A DNA stretch of 64,000 bases from Asticcacaulis endophyticus (GTDB taxonomy: Bacteria; Pseudomonadota; Alphaproteobacteria; Caulobacterales; Caulobacteraceae): positions 186,001 to 250,000 of the forward strand of contig NZ_BMZB01000003.1 in assembly GCF_014652575.1 (NCBI RefSeq), read 5' to 3'. Under the pieces are notes generated by a model. That model did not search any database. It saw nothing but the letters and a program-made list of their open reading frames with translations, and was not told the origin of the DNA. Position 1 is the stretch's first letter. Each line of letters begins with the position of its first letter. This document shows, one piece after another, positions 10,291 through 19,264 of this stretch. The position numbers were made by a program, and so were the translations under genes.

Positions 10291-10773
10291 ATGACCTTCA
10301 AAACCGGCGATAGCTTACCAGACACAAAATTCTCGACCCCCACCGAAGATGGCCCTAAGCCGATAAACGGCATCGAAGTGTTTTCCGGTAAAACGGTTGT
10401 CCTGTTTGCTGTGCCGGGGGCGTTCACCCCGACCTGCTCAGCGCGTCATTTGCCGGGCTACAAGGATCAGGTGGCCGCTTTTAAGGCCAAAGGCGTCGAT
10501 ACGGTCGTTTGCACCAGCGTCAATGATGCCTTTGTCATGAAGGCCTGGGCTAAGGATCAAGGCATTGGTGATGAGATTTTGATGCTGGGTGATGGCAATG
10601 GTGACTTCGCCAAGGCGCTTGGCCTCACCATGGACGGCAGCCAGTTCGGCATGGGCATTCGCTCTCAGCGTTACGCCCTGATGGCTAAGGATGGTGTTGT
10701 CGAAAAATTGTTCGTTGAAGCGCCTGGTGAGTTCAAAGTCTCGGCAGCCGAATACGTTCTGGAAAATATTTAA
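10291..10773 (+). CDS. Prx5-type peroxiredoxin
   Basis: Thiol-dependent peroxidase of the Prx5 family, which reduces hydrogen peroxide and organic peroxides in the cytoplasm. It has 160 residues; the peroxidatic cysteine is C49 in PGAFTPTCSARHLPGY, the Prx5 version of the active site. A second cysteine lies in VVCTSVND near residue 74. There is no fused glutaredoxin domain. AAGGA lies 10 bases before the ATG. It stands alone: algH is divergent upstream and a hairpin follows the stop codon. Confidence 0.95.
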   Translation: MTFKTGDSLPDTKFSTPTEDGPKPINGIEVFSGKTVVLFAVPGAFTPTCSARHLPGYKDQVAAFKAKGVDTVVCTSVNDAFVMKAWAKDQGIGDEILMLGDGNGDFAKALGLTMDGSQFGMGIRSQRYALMAKDGVVEKLFVEAPGEFKVSAAEYVLENI

Positions 10774-10779
10774 AACGGG

Positions 10780-10811
10780 GCGGAGGCGGCACATTTTCAG
10801 GCCGCCTCCGC
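10780..10811. terminator. Hairpin after the peroxiredoxin gene, likely a terminator mainly for the minus strand
   Basis: Perfect 11-base stem (GCGGAGGCGGC at 10780-10790, GCCGCCTCCGC at 10801-10811) with a 10-base loop, between the convergent peroxiredoxin and DUF2842 genes. On the minus strand the stem is followed by CCCGTTTT, a fair T-rich tail. On the plus strand the tail is not T-rich. Confidence 0.6.
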
Positions 10812-10818
10812 ATCTGTA

Positions 10819-11046
10819 TCAACGCCGGTTTTTTGTTTGATAATTTTCAGACCAGCTAATAATGGGTATTATTGGAATGCCCCACAAAATTCCGGCCAGG
10901 CCATAATACATCAGTTCAATCAGCTTATTGTCGGGCAGATGGCCAGCGATATTAGATACCAAGGCCACATAAACGCATAAAAACACGATAATGCCCCCGC
11001 AGGCGATCAGTCGACGCACCGGCAGGCTTAAGGGCTTAAACGTCAT
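10819..11046 (-). CDS. DUF2842 family small membrane protein
   Basis: A 75-residue protein with two hydrophobic segments (about 12-32 and 44-65) and the DUF2842-like ending LAGILWGIPIIPIISWSEN. Such proteins are common near ctaA in Caulobacterales and relatives, but have no assigned function. Its start overlaps the stop of the upstream gene (ATGA), so the two are coupled. The fit to DUF2842 is by eye. Confidence 0.75.
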   Translation of the reverse strand: MTFKPLSLPVRRLIACGGIIVFLCVYVALVSNIAGHLPDNKLIELMYYGLAGILWGIPIIPIISWSENYQTKNRR

Positions 11047-11300
11047 CTGCGCTCCAGTCGGCGGCTGATGTGGAACAGCAGCAGTAAGCCGATTGATCCC
11101 GCCATGCCAAGCTTTAGCGTCAAAAACAGGCTATCCGGATAAAGCGACATAGTGTGGATCAGCATATTGACCAGTATCGCCCCAAATATGCCGACAAACA
11201 GATTGATCGGAAGGCTATAGCGGCTTTGAGTTATGGCATTGGCTATCCAGCTTACGACGCAACCGACGGCGACCGCCACTAACCAGTCTTCAGCACGCAT
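11043..11300 (-). CDS. Small membrane protein, possibly GlsB/YeaQ/YmgE-like
   Basis: An 85-residue protein with three hydrophobic segments (about 8-25, 32-50 and 60-78) and a basic C-terminus HISRRLERR. Glycines at membrane positions (INLFVGIFGAILVN) recall the GlsB/YeaQ/YmgE transglycosylase-associated family, but the similarity is loose. It is first in a two-gene operon with the DUF2842 gene and is divergent from ctaA. No function can be assigned. Confidence 0.65.
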   Translation of the reverse strand: MRAEDWLVAVAVGCVVSWIANAITQSRYSLPINLFVGIFGAILVNMLIHTMSLYPDSLFLTLKLGMAGSIGLLLLFHISRRLERR

Positions 11301-11441
11301 GTGTGGACCCTTTCATCGTTTCCTGGGGCGGGCACTTGAAATTTGTTTGCCCCTGTGGGCAAATCTCTCAATCTTTTCAGTGCTCGTCAGATTGTCGTAA
11401 TTAACGCTCTTATAGCGGGTAAGGTTAAAGAATTGAACAGA

Positions 11442-11460
11442 CCTCTTAAGCTATAAGAGG
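11442..11460. promoter_or_regulatory. Hairpin just before ctaA
   Basis: CCTCTTA and TAAGAGG form a 7-base perfect stem with a 5-base loop, ending 28 bases before the ctaA start. A second hairpin, TTTGCCC/GGGCAAA, is at 11346-11363. They could be operators or leader structures; nothing identifies a partner. Confidence 0.3.
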
Positions 11461-11488
11461 CAAAATTACCAAATGTGAGGCGTTAGAC

Positions 11489-12532
11489 GTGCGACTTCCC
11501 TTAAAGTCTCCTCTGGTGGCAGCGTGGCTGTTCGCGGTGGCATTTTTAGTCGTGGCAATGATTCTGGTCGGTGGGGCTACACGTCTGACCGATTCGGGGC
11601 TTTCGATCACAGAGTGGAAACCGGTAACCGGGGCTATACCGCCGCTTGGTGATGCGGCCTGGCAGCAGGAATTTGAAAAATATCAGAAAATTCCTGAATA
11701 TAGTCAGATCAACGCCCATATGGATCTTGAGGATTTCAAAGGCATCTATTGGTGGGAGTGGATTCACCGGTTTTTGGGCCGGTTGATCGGCGTCGTGTTT
11801 TTTGTGCCATTTGTGATCTTGCTGCTAAGGTCAGAGGTGCCGGGGCGTCTGATCTGGCGCTGCGCGGGTCTGTTGGGGCTTGGTGCGCTGCAGGGCGGAA
11901 TCGGATGGTGGATGGTGTCATCCGGCCTTGATAAGCGCGTTGATGTCGCGCCTGAACGGTTGATGATTCACTTAGGCATGGCGCTGGTTATACTGGTGCT
12001 GACTTTATGGACGGCGTGTGAAGCCTTGGCCGGGCAGGGGCGTGGACGTGGTGCGCCGCAGGGTTGGCGTGTGGCGACATCTATGGTTTTTGGCGTGATC
12101 ATCCTGCAATGCTTGTTGGGTGCGTTGGTCGCCGGTAATGATGCCGGGACGGTCTATAATGACTGGCCGCTGATGAATGGCCACATTGCGCCATATGTTG
12201 ACTGGAGCAAAGGCATCGGCTTTGTGTTCTTCCACGATCAGGGCATGGTTCAGTTTATGCACCGTATCGTCGCTTATGTTGCCCTGATTGGGATCACGGC
12301 CTATGCCATTATTGTGGCTCAGAAATGTATGGACGATGAAATCCGTTTGATCTCGACGTCAGTGGCAACTCTGGTCTGGGTACAGGGTATTTTAGGTGTG
12401 GCGACACTTGTGTCGGGTGCACAGATTGGTTTTGGCCTGATGCACCAGTTTGTGGCGGTTTGCCTTATTATTCTGGCGACACTTCTAATGTGGAAAGTGG
12501 CGCGGGCTGATCGCGATTTCCGCTTAAGATAA
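11489..12532 (+). CDS. ctaA: Heme A synthase (COX15/CtaA)
   Basis: Inner-membrane monooxygenase that oxidises the C8 methyl of heme O to a formyl group, giving heme A. It has 347 residues and eight predicted helices. The alphaproteobacterial type 2 pattern is clear: VGGATRLTDSGLSITEWKP with the first conserved region, WWEWIHRFLGRLIG with a heme-ligand histidine, VAGNDAGTVYNDWPLMNG, and FMHRIVAY and LMHQFVAV with later histidines. The GTG at 11489 has GAGG 9 bases upstream. It completes the heme A pathway begun by ctaB about 6 kb away, and is followed at once by a terminator. Confidence 0.96.
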   Translation: MRLPLKSPLVAAWLFAVAFLVVAMILVGGATRLTDSGLSITEWKPVTGAIPPLGDAAWQQEFEKYQKIPEYSQINAHMDLEDFKGIYWWEWIHRFLGRLIGVVFFVPFVILLLRSEVPGRLIWRCAGLLGLGALQGGIGWWMVSSGLDKRVDVAPERLMIHLGMALVILVLTLWTACEALAGQGRGRGAPQGWRVATSMVFGVIILQCLLGALVAGNDAGTVYNDWPLMNGHIAPYVDWSKGIGFVFFHDQGMVQFMHRIVAYVALIGITAYAIIVAQKCMDDEIRLISTSVATLVWVQGILGVATLVSGAQIGFGLMHQFVAVCLIILATLLMWKVARADRDFRLR

Positions 12533-12562
12533 AATAAAGCCCCGGTTCGTCGGGGCTTTATT
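12533..12562. terminator. Bidirectional intrinsic terminator between ctaA and the phoX-like gene
   Basis: Perfect 12-base stem AATAAAGCCCCG / CGGGGCTTTATT with a 6-base loop, beginning directly after the ctaA stop. T runs lie on both sides, so it should stop transcription of both convergent genes. Confidence 0.9.
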
Positions 12563-12563
12563 T

Positions 12564-13982
12564 TTACGCTTTGAAGGTTTGCCACGGGCCGGTGATAGCC
12601 AAGGTAAATCCCGGCCACTGTACGTTGACAAACAAGGTGGAACCGTCAGGTGAAAAGCACGCGCCTGCCCATTCGCCGTTCTCTTTAAACACATTACGGG
12701 CGAAAGTCGCGACCTTGCCCAGTGGGGTGACGATGCGGATGTGGTTGCGCAGGCTATCAGAGTAGCGATCTTCGCAGACGAACAGGTGTCCCCAGTTTGA
12801 TATGGTCAGGTTGTCACCATAGTCGAAGACGTTTTCGTTGGCCGATTCCAGAAACAGAGTGACCTTGCCGGGTGCGTCTTTTTCGCCGGTCTGGCCTTCG
12901 TGCAGGCTGGGTCGATAGCGGATGATCTGACCGGCTTCGGCCTTGCCGCCGGAGGTCGCGGTGAAATAAAGTTCTCCGTCACCGAAATGGATGCCTTCAC
13001 CGCGCACGAACTGCGCCGCGCCCGCTGTATAGGCCCGTGCCCGCAGGTCATCATCCGGGCTTTCGACATTATCTAGGTCGATCCAGACCGCATCAAAGCT
13101 GTCTCCGACTTTCCAAATGGTCTCACCGACGTTTGAGGTGACCGCGCCTTTCGGGAACTGTTTGAACCCTAATGCCTGAAGCTTGCCGCCTTTCAGCAAG
13201 TGGCGGCGATCATTAGGAAGGTAACGATAAAACACGCCGTCACTAGTGTCTTCGGTCAAATAGATAATGCCGGTGCGCGGATCGGTGGCGGTGGCTTCGT
13301 GTTTAAAGCGGCCCATCGCTTTTATCGGCACAGGATCAACCAATCCCTTGTGACCTGATGGGACTTCAAAGACATAGCCGTGATCCTTGCCGACCCCTTC
13401 GCCGGCTTTGGTCACGGTTTCTTCGCAGGTCAGCCATGAGCCCCACGGAGTCTGTCCGCCGGCGCAATTGGTTGAGGTACCGATGAGTGACATGAACTGC
13501 TGCTCAACCTGACGGGTTTTCATGTTATAAATTGCCGTCGTGGTGCCACCCAGCAGCGGATAGTCATTGGCTTCAAAGTCATAGACTTTTGATTTATCTA
13601 GCTTGTCGATCAGACGGCCATTCATGCCAATTGCACCAAAATTACGGTGTTTAGGCGACAGTTCATGATTGCGTACGAGGGCAATCGTGTCTGTGCCGTG
13701 GGCAAAGCAGCCCATGCCATCATGAACATGCGGCACGACAAGGCCATCACTCATGGTTTCACCGGCTTCGCTTATAACCTTGTATGTGAAGCCCGCGGGG
13801 AGGTCGCAGATGCCGTATTTATCTTCGACGAGCGGTCCGTAGCCTTCGACCTCATTTTCATAGGTCGTGGCCGTACTGTCGGCGCGGCTGCTATTCTGGG
13901 CACAGGCCAGCAAAGGGAAGCCTGAGAAAGCAAGGGATGCCGCTGCGGCATGGTTCATCATAGAGCGGCGCGACAGGTACAT
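12564..13982 (-). CDS. Secreted PhoX-like phosphatase family protein (DUF839)
   Basis: A 472-residue member of the PhoX/DUF839 family, calcium- and iron-dependent alkaline phosphatases and relatives. The family core appears in LVRNHELSP, NCAGGQTPWGSWLTCEE, RFKHEATATDP and YLTEDTSDGVFYRYLP. The N-terminus MYLSRRSMMNHAAA is a twin-arginine-like signal, and FPLLAC near residue 27 looks like a lipobox, so it may be a Tat-exported lipoprotein. No Pho box is visible upstream, so regulation by phosphate is not supported. Actual phosphatase activity is inferred from the family only. Confidence 0.85.
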   Translation of the reverse strand: MYLSRRSMMNHAAAASLAFSGFPLLACAQNSSRADSTATTYENEVEGYGPLVEDKYGICDLPAGFTYKVISEAGETMSDGLVVPHVHDGMGCFAHGTDTIALVRNHELSPKHRNFGAIGMNGRLIDKLDKSKVYDFEANDYPLLGGTTTAIYNMKTRQVEQQFMSLIGTSTNCAGGQTPWGSWLTCEETVTKAGEGVGKDHGYVFEVPSGHKGLVDPVPIKAMGRFKHEATATDPRTGIIYLTEDTSDGVFYRYLPNDRRHLLKGGKLQALGFKQFPKGAVTSNVGETIWKVGDSFDAVWIDLDNVESPDDDLRARAYTAGAAQFVRGEGIHFGDGELYFTATSGGKAEAGQIIRYRPSLHEGQTGEKDAPGKVTLFLESANENVFDYGDNLTISNWGHLFVCEDRYSDSLRNHIRIVTPLGKVATFARNVFKENGEWAGACFSPDGSTLFVNVQWPGFTLAITGPWQTFKA

Positions 13983-14169
13983 GAAAACTCCGGAATATAG
14001 GCGTATGGGCTTATATATGTGCTTTTAGACGACCGTGTGAACGTGGAAAAGATCGAAAAGGGTAATCATTGGATAAGTTTTCATCGCAAAAAATAACGGT
14101 AATTTAATACCATTGTTAAAAATGCTAATAAAAACAATGTAGTGTGTCTGTTTTAGTAAAAATTATGTA

Positions 14170-14198
14170 TTGACCTGTCACGACCAATCATGTATCTC
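14170..14198 (+). promoter_or_regulatory. Candidate promoter of rplM-rpsI
   Basis: TTGACC at 14170-14175 and TATCTC at 14193-14198, separated by exactly 17 bases, about 57 bases before the rplM start. TTGACC-type -35 boxes are common at strong alphaproteobacterial promoters. The AT-rich tract just upstream (14090-14168) could act as an UP-like element. Confidence 0.45.
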
Positions 14199-14254
14199 CC
14201 GCCCACTTCATTCTTATGGGAATGCATTCTGTAAGAAATCTAAGGAATTTGACC

Positions 14255-14731
14255 ATGTTGAAATCGACCACCGCGCCGCTTAAGCCGGCCGATGTCGAGA
14301 AGAAGTGGGTCGTGATCGACGCTCAGGACGCCGTAGTCGGCCGTCTGGCTTCGTTCATTGCTATGCGTCTTCGCGGCAAGCACCTGCCTACCTACACGCC
14401 TCACGTTGATTCCGGTGACTATGTCATCATCATCAATGCCGAGAAGGTTCACTATACTGGTAAGAAGCTGACGGACAAGGTGTTCCATTGGCACACCGGT
14501 CACCCTGGTGGCGTCAAGACCCGCACCATGGGCCAAATCCTGGGCGGCAAGTATCCTGAGCGCGTTCTGATGAAGGCCGTTGAGCGTATGCTGCCAAAGG
14601 AATCGCCGCTGGCGCGCGCCCAACTGACGCACCTGCGTATCTATGCCGGTTCGGAACACTCCCACGAAGCTCAACAGCCGGAAGTCATCGACTTCAAGGC
14701 CATGAGCCGCAAGAACGTACGGAGCTTCTAA
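14255..14731 (+). CDS. rplM: 50S ribosomal protein L13
   Basis: Early-assembly protein of the large ribosomal subunit, 158 residues. Family motifs include [17 protein letters not shown] near the N-terminus, the [17 protein letters not shown] turn and [15 protein letters not shown] [14 protein letters not shown] chose the ATG at 14255 with AAGGA 9 bases upstream; the longer frame from 14216 adds residues not seen in the family. It is two bases ahead of rpsI, the universal rplM-rpsI pair. Confidence 0.98.
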   Translation: MLKSTTAPLKPADVEKKWVVIDAQDAVVGRLASFIAMRLRGKHLPTYTPHVDSGDYVIIINAEKVHYTGKKLTDKVFHWHTGHPGGVKTRTMGQILGGKYPERVLMKAVERMLPKESPLARAQLTHLRIYAGSEHSHEAQQPEVIDFKAMSRKNVRSF

Positions 14732-14733
14732 GA

Positions 14734-15210
14734 ATGTCCGAAACTCAAGGTTTGGAAGCTTTGGCTTCCCTGTCGTCCAACCCTGTCGTGGCTCCGGTCG
14801 AGCGCGTTCAGCAACTGGATAAGTTCGGTCGCGCCTATGCTACCGGCAAGCGTAAGAACGCCATCGCCCGCGTCTGGATCAAGCCCGGCTCCGGCAAGTG
14901 GGTCATCAATGGCCGCGAACAGGAAGTGTATTTTGCACGTCCGGTTCTGCGCATGATGATTGCTCAGCCGCTGAACCTGACCGAGCGCGCGACCCAGTTC
15001 GACGTGTTTGTCACGGTTCAAGGCTCTGGCCTGTCCGGGCAAGCCGGTGCCATCCGTCACGGCCTGTCGAAAGCTCTGACCTATTTTGAGCCAGCTCTGC
15101 GTCCGACGCTTAAGGCAGCTGGCTTCCTGACCCGCGACTCGCGCGTTGTTGAGCGTAAGAAGTACGGCCGCGCGAAAGCCCGTCGTTCCTTCCAGTTCTC
15201 GAAGCGTTAA
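14734..15210 (+). CDS. rpsI: 30S ribosomal protein S9
   Basis: Small-subunit protein whose C-terminal tail reaches the P-site tRNA. It has 158 residues; the first 28 or so are an N-terminal extension, as in other alphaproteobacteria, before the conserved [18 protein letters not shown]. The tail [14 protein letters not shown] ends in the invariant Lys-Arg. It follows rplM by 2 bases and ends shortly before a strong terminator. Confidence 0.98.
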   Translation: MSETQGLEALASLSSNPVVAPVERVQQLDKFGRAYATGKRKNAIARVWIKPGSGKWVINGREQEVYFARPVLRMMIAQPLNLTERATQFDVFVTVQGSGLSGQAGAIRHGLSKALTYFEPALRPTLKAAGFLTRDSRVVERKKYGRAKARRSFQFSKR

Positions 15211-15233
15211 TATCCACATTCGTGGTTGTTATC

Positions 15234-15269
15234 AAAAAGCGCTTCGGTTTATCCGGAGCGCTTTTTTTT
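15234..15269 (+). terminator. Intrinsic terminator of rplM-rpsI
   Basis: A 14-base stem (AAAAAGCGCTTCGG at 15234-15247, CCGGAGCGCTTTTT at 15253-15266, one G-T pair) with a 5-base loop, followed by eight T in all. It lies 23 bases after the rpsI stop and 31 bases before argC. Confidence 0.92.
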
Positions 15270-15300
15270 ATTGATTTTATAGATTTCAGGATTTGTTTTA

Positions 15301-16239
15301 ATGACGCATAAGGTTTTCATTGACGGCGATGTCGGCACGACCGGACTTCTGATCCGTAAGCGTCTTGAACTGCGTCCGGAAATAGAACTGATCCGGCTGG
15401 ATGAGACTGTACGCAAGGATGCTTCGGCCCGTAAAGAGGCCATCAATGCGGTGGATGCCGTGATCCTGTGCCTGCCTGACGATGCGGCGCGTGAAGCGGT
15501 CAGCTTGGTCGAAAATCCGGATGTAAAAATCATTGACGCTTCGACCGCACACCGTGTCCACGAAGACTGGGCGTACGGCTTTGCCGAAATGGCACCGGGG
15601 CAGCGTGATGAAATCCGGGCGTCTAAACGCATTTCCAACCCCGGCTGTTACGCAACGGGCTTTATCGCGCTGATGCGGCCCCTAGTCGATGCCGGTGTTA
15701 TCCCGCCGTTCTGGCCATCGACGGTCAATGCGGTTTCCGGTTATTCCGGCGGCGGTAAGTCCATGATTGCTGAGTTCGAAGACGGCGGCACCGAAGATAA
15801 CTACCGCATCTATGCGACCGGCCTCAACCACAAGCACCTGCCGGAAATGACCGTATTTTCAGGGCTGGAATCGCCGCCGGTATTTACCCCCGCTGTTGGA
15901 CGCTTTGCGCAAGGCATGATCGTCGAAATTCCATTGCAATTGTGGGCGCTGCCGGATGAGCCTGAGCTGTCACGGCTGCATGAGATTTTTGCCGCGCACT
16001 ATGCGGGTGAAGCCTTCGTCAAGGTGGCGTCGCTTGAGGAGTCGAATGCCACCAAGGCGCTGGATGCTGAGTTACTCAAAGATACGAATAACCTACTTAT
16101 CCATGTCTTTGGTGACGAAGATGGTCAGCAGGCGCGTCTGGTGGCCGTTCTGGATAATCTGGGTAAGGGCGCATCAGGGGCTGCGGTTCAGAACCTTAAT
16201 TTGGCCTTGAATCTCGACGAAACATTAGGCCTGATTTAA
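15301..16239 (+). CDS. argC: N-acetyl-gamma-glutamyl-phosphate reductase, type 2
   Basis: Third step of arginine synthesis: NADPH-dependent reduction of N-acetylglutamyl phosphate to the semialdehyde. It has 312 residues, the length of the short type 2 form. An N-terminal nucleotide-binding stretch (FIDGDVGTTGLLIRKRL) is followed by the catalytic cysteine in SNPGCYATGF near residue 117 and NAVSGYSGGGKSM. It directly follows the rpsI terminator, so needs its own promoter; I see none clearly. rpsI-argC adjacency is common in Caulobacterales. Confidence 0.96.
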   Translation: MTHKVFIDGDVGTTGLLIRKRLELRPEIELIRLDETVRKDASARKEAINAVDAVILCLPDDAAREAVSLVENPDVKIIDASTAHRVHEDWAYGFAEMAPGQRDEIRASKRISNPGCYATGFIALMRPLVDAGVIPPFWPSTVNAVSGYSGGGKSMIAEFEDGGTEDNYRIYATGLNHKHLPEMTVFSGLESPPVFTPAVGRFAQGMIVEIPLQLWALPDEPELSRLHEIFAAHYAGEAFVKVASLEESNATKALDAELLKDTNNLLIHVFGDEDGQQARLVAVLDNLGKGASGAAVQNLNLALNLDETLGLI

Positions 16240-16253
16240 AGAAAGCACCCCTT

Positions 16254-16508
16254 ATGGGCCCCTTAACGATCACGGCGATTTTTATCATCATCTGGTGGAC
16301 GGCGTTTTTCGTCGTCCTGCCTCTGGGAAACCAAAGTCACCGCGAGGCAGGAATTGAGACGACCGATGGCGGTGACCCCGGCGCGCCGGTAGAGCCTAAT
16401 CTCAAGAAAAAATTACTGACCACGACCTATATTGCTGCGGGGATTTGGGTGCTGGTTATGATCATCATCCAGTTCGGCCTGATACCTTTGCCGGAATTTC
16501 CGGGGTAA
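16254..16508 (+). CDS. DUF1467 family membrane protein
   Basis: An 84-residue protein with two helices (about 5-24 and 57-77) and the DUF1467 signature of an IIWWTAFFVVLP first helix and a central loop with EAGIETTDGGDPGAP. Function unknown. It lies 14 bases after argC and ahead of proS, a place where the family is often found in alphaproteobacteria. Confidence 0.85.
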   Translation: MGPLTITAIFIIIWWTAFFVVLPLGNQSHREAGIETTDGGDPGAPVEPNLKKKLLTTTYIAAGIWVLVMIIIQFGLIPLPEFPG

Positions 16509-16509
16509 A

Positions 16510-16552
16510 GCGCATTCCAAAAAGTGTAACGCGGTTTTTGGATTAAATGCGC
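16510..16552. repeat. REP-like interrupted palindrome
   Basis: Outer arms GCGCAT (16510-16515) and ATGCGC (16547-16552), inner arms CCAAAAA (16517-16523) and TTTTTGG (16535-16541), and an apical GTGTAACGCGG. The layout and the AAAGTGT-GCGGTTTT core closely match the short extragenic palindromes scattered through rhizobial and other alphaproteobacterial genomes. It sits just after the DUF1467 gene. Confidence 0.65.
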
Positions 16553-16646
16553 GTCAACAAATAATCCACGTTAAGGCGTTGATTTTCGCCTGCGAACCCC
16601 GCTAATTGTCACGCACAATCAAAACCAGACTTAACGGATACTGCTC

Positions 16647-17963
16647 ATGCGCCTGTCGCGCTATTTCCTGCCCATCCTCAAAGAAAATCCTTCCGAAGCC
16701 CAGATCGTATCGCATCGCCTGATGTTGCGCACCGGCATGATCCGCCAGGAGGCTGCCGGTATCTATGCATGGCTGCCGTTGGGCTTGAGGGTCTTGAAAA
16801 AGATCGAAAAGATTGTTCATGAGGAAATGCAAAAAGCCGGTGCCATTGAGGTTCTGATGCCGACTCTGCAACTGGCGGATCTTTGGCGTGAATCTGGCCG
16901 GTATGAAGACTATGGTCAGGAAATGCTGCGCATTAAGGACCGCCATGAGCGTGAGTTGCTGTACGGGCCGACCAATGAGGAAATGATTACTGAAATTTTC
17001 CGTGCCTATGTCCGGTCGTACAAAAGTCTGCCGCTTAACCTTTATCACATTCAATGGAAGTTCCGCGATGAGCAACGCCCGCGCTTTGGCGTGATGCGCG
17101 GCCGTGAATTCCTGATGAAGGATGCCTATAGCTTCGATATCGATGAAGCGGCGGCGCGTAAGGCTTATAACCGTATGTTTGTGGCCTATCTCAACACCTT
17201 TTCACGTCTGGGCCTTAAGGCCGTGCCGATGCGTGCCGATACTGGCCCGATCGGCGGTGACTTGAGCCACGAGTTTATCATTCTGGCCGACACTGGCGAA
17301 AGTGCCGTCTTCTGCCATAAGGATCTGGTCGATATGTCCGCCCCCGGTGACAATGTCGATTGGGATGATCTGCAGGCCATCGTTGATGAGCGCACAGCCC
17401 TTTATGCAGCTACCGAAGAGATGCACGATGAAGCGGCCTTTGGCGCCGTACCAGCGGACAAACAACTGTCAGCCCGCGGAATTGAAGTCGGCCACATCTT
17501 CAACTTCGGCAAGAAATATTCTGAGCCGATGAATGCCGCCGTTAATGGCCCGGACGGGACGCAAACCCATGTCCATATGGGCTCTTACGGTGTTGGTGTG
17601 TCGCGTCTGATTGGCGGTATTATCGAGGCCAGCCATGATGATGCCGGTATCATCTGGCCGGAATCGGTCGCACCTTTTGATGTCGCCCTGATCAACCTGC
17701 GGGTAGGGGACGCCGCCTGCGATGCCGCCTGTGAAAAGGCCTATGCGGCTTTGGAGGCCGCCGGTAAGTCGGTACTTTATGATGATACCGATGACCGTCC
17801 CGGTGCGAAATTCGCGTCGATGGATCTGATCGGTATTCCTTGGCAACTGATCATTGGGCCCAAAGGACTGGCTGAGGGTAAGGTCGAAATCAAGCACCGC
17901 AAGACGGGTGAGCGCCACACCGCAGAATTTGATGCCGTCCTAGATCAACTGACAAAGGCTTAA
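16647..17963 (+). CDS. proS: Prolyl-tRNA synthetase, short alphaproteobacterial type
   Basis: Class II synthetase that charges tRNA-Pro. At 438 residues it lacks the roughly 180-residue editing insertion of the E. coli type, as is usual in alphaproteobacteria. Class II motifs are seen in [32 protein letters not shown] (motif 2) and [16 protein letters not shown] (motif 3), followed by the anticodon-binding domain with [18 protein letters not shown]. It starts after the REP-like element and ends 5 bases before lolC. Confidence 0.97.
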   Translation: MRLSRYFLPILKENPSEAQIVSHRLMLRTGMIRQEAAGIYAWLPLGLRVLKKIEKIVHEEMQKAGAIEVLMPTLQLADLWRESGRYEDYGQEMLRIKDRHERELLYGPTNEEMITEIFRAYVRSYKSLPLNLYHIQWKFRDEQRPRFGVMRGREFLMKDAYSFDIDEAAARKAYNRMFVAYLNTFSRLGLKAVPMRADTGPIGGDLSHEFIILADTGESAVFCHKDLVDMSAPGDNVDWDDLQAIVDERTALYAATEEMHDEAAFGAVPADKQLSARGIEVGHIFNFGKKYSEPMNAAVNGPDGTQTHVHMGSYGVGVSRLIGGIIEASHDDAGIIWPESVAPFDVALINLRVGDAACDAACEKAYAALEAAGKSVLYDDTDDRPGAKFASMDLIGIPWQLIIGPKGLAEGKVEIKHRKTGERHTAEFDAVLDQLTKA

Positions 17964-17968
17964 CCCAT

Positions 17969-19264
17969 ATGTCAGAAGTGCTGCCAAAGCCGAAGAAAAC
18001 CCTGGGCTTTTCCCTCTGGGAACTGGATCTGGCGTTTCGTTATCTGCGGGCTAAACGCAAAGATGGCGGGGTGGCGCTGATTTCGATCATCAGCTTTGTA
18101 GGCGTTATGCTGTCGGTGGCGGTTCTGATCATCGTCATGGCCGTCATGAATGGCTTTCGCGATGAAATGATGTCGCGGTTGCTGGCCTTCAACGGTCACG
18201 CCTATGTCGGCGGCATGGCGATTAACGATTTTGGTCATCGCGATGATATGGTTAAGCGTCTTGAAGCCGTACCGGGTGTGACGCAGGTCTCGCCGTTCGT
18301 GCAGTCTCCGGGCATGGCTCAGAATGTTCAGGGCGTGGCCGGTCTGGCCTATATCCGCGGGGTCGATGCGAAAACCCTAAAAGAGACGCCCATTGTTGTG
18401 GAAAATATCACCGAAGGTTCCATCAAGGATTTCGGTGTTGGCGACTATGGCGGTGACAATATCCTGATCGGTGACGGCATGGCGCGCGATATGGGCGTCG
18501 GACCGGGAGATGAGCTTTCCCTTTTGACGCCGGGGACATCCACGGCGTTTGGCGCCATTCCTCGCCGTAAAACTTATACGGTCGCAGGCGTTTTTAAGGT
18601 AGGTGTCAGCGAGCTTGATGCGTCCTTTGTCTATATGCCGATCGAACAGGCCCAGCTTTTCTTCGACAGAGAAGGGGAGTGGGACGCGCTTGAACTCAAA
18701 GTCACAGACCCATATCAGATCCAGTCCATACGCCCTCAGATTGTTGGTGCTGCGGGGCAGGGCGGGATCGTTCAGGACTGGACGGAGCGCAATGCGTCAT
18801 TGTGGGGGGCGCTTCAGGTCGAGCGTAACGTCATGCGCTTGATCCTAAGTCTGATCGTTGCAATTGCCGCTATGAACATTATTTCCGGCCTTGTCATGCT
18901 GGTCAAAAACAAGGGCAAAGACATAGCGATCTTACGCACCGTTGGCGCCGACAGGTCTTCGATTATGAAAATATTCTTCTTGTCAGGTGCCACTCTGGGC
19001 GCGGGCGGGACCATAGCGGGTGTTATGCTGGGCGTCATTTTCTGTATCTTTATCCGTCCCATACAGCAGTTTGTTGAGTTCGTAACTCAAACCAAAGTCT
19101 TCAACCCGGACGTCTATTACCTGTCATATATTCCGGCCAAAATTGAGCCTACCGAAGTGGCGTTTGTTGTGTTCTGGTCTTTGTTGGCAGCATGTTTGTC
19201 GACCTTGCCGCCAGCGATACGGGCAGCCCGTTTAGAGCCTGTAGAGGCGCTGCGTTATGAGTAA
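17969..19264 (+). CDS. lolC: Lipoprotein-releasing ABC transporter permease LolC/E
   Basis: Inner-membrane permease of the LolCDE-type system that lifts outer-membrane lipoproteins to the carrier LolA. It has 431 residues: one N-terminal helix (about 35-57) preceded by LAFRYLRAKRKDGGVALISI, a large periplasmic MacB-like domain, and three C-terminal helices with the FtsX pattern MLVKNKGKDIAILRTVGA. Only one permease gene is present, so it probably works as a homodimer, as is usual in alphaproteobacteria. It overlaps lolD by 8 bases. Confidence 0.95.
   Translation: MSEVLPKPKKTLGFSLWELDLAFRYLRAKRKDGGVALISIISFVGVMLSVAVLIIVMAVMNGFRDEMMSRLLAFNGHAYVGGMAINDFGHRDDMVKRLEAVPGVTQVSPFVQSPGMAQNVQGVAGLAYIRGVDAKTLKETPIVVENITEGSIKDFGVGDYGGDNILIGDGMARDMGVGPGDELSLLTPGTSTAFGAIPRRKTYTVAGVFKVGVSELDASFVYMPIEQAQLFFDREGEWDALELKVTDPYQIQSIRPQIVGAAGQGGIVQDWTERNASLWGALQVERNVMRLILSLIVAIAAMNIISGLVMLVKNKGKDIAILRTVGADRSSIMKIFFLSGATLGAGGTIAGVMLGVIFCIFIRPIQQFVEFVTQTKVFNPDVYYLSYIPAKIEPTEVAFVVFWSLLAACLSTLPPAIRAARLEPVEALRYE

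Noticed and set aside
13983-14254. Possible Pho box between the phoX-like gene and rplM
   Set aside because: CTGTCAC at about 14175 has no acceptable second half-site and is better explained as part of the rplM promoter spacer.
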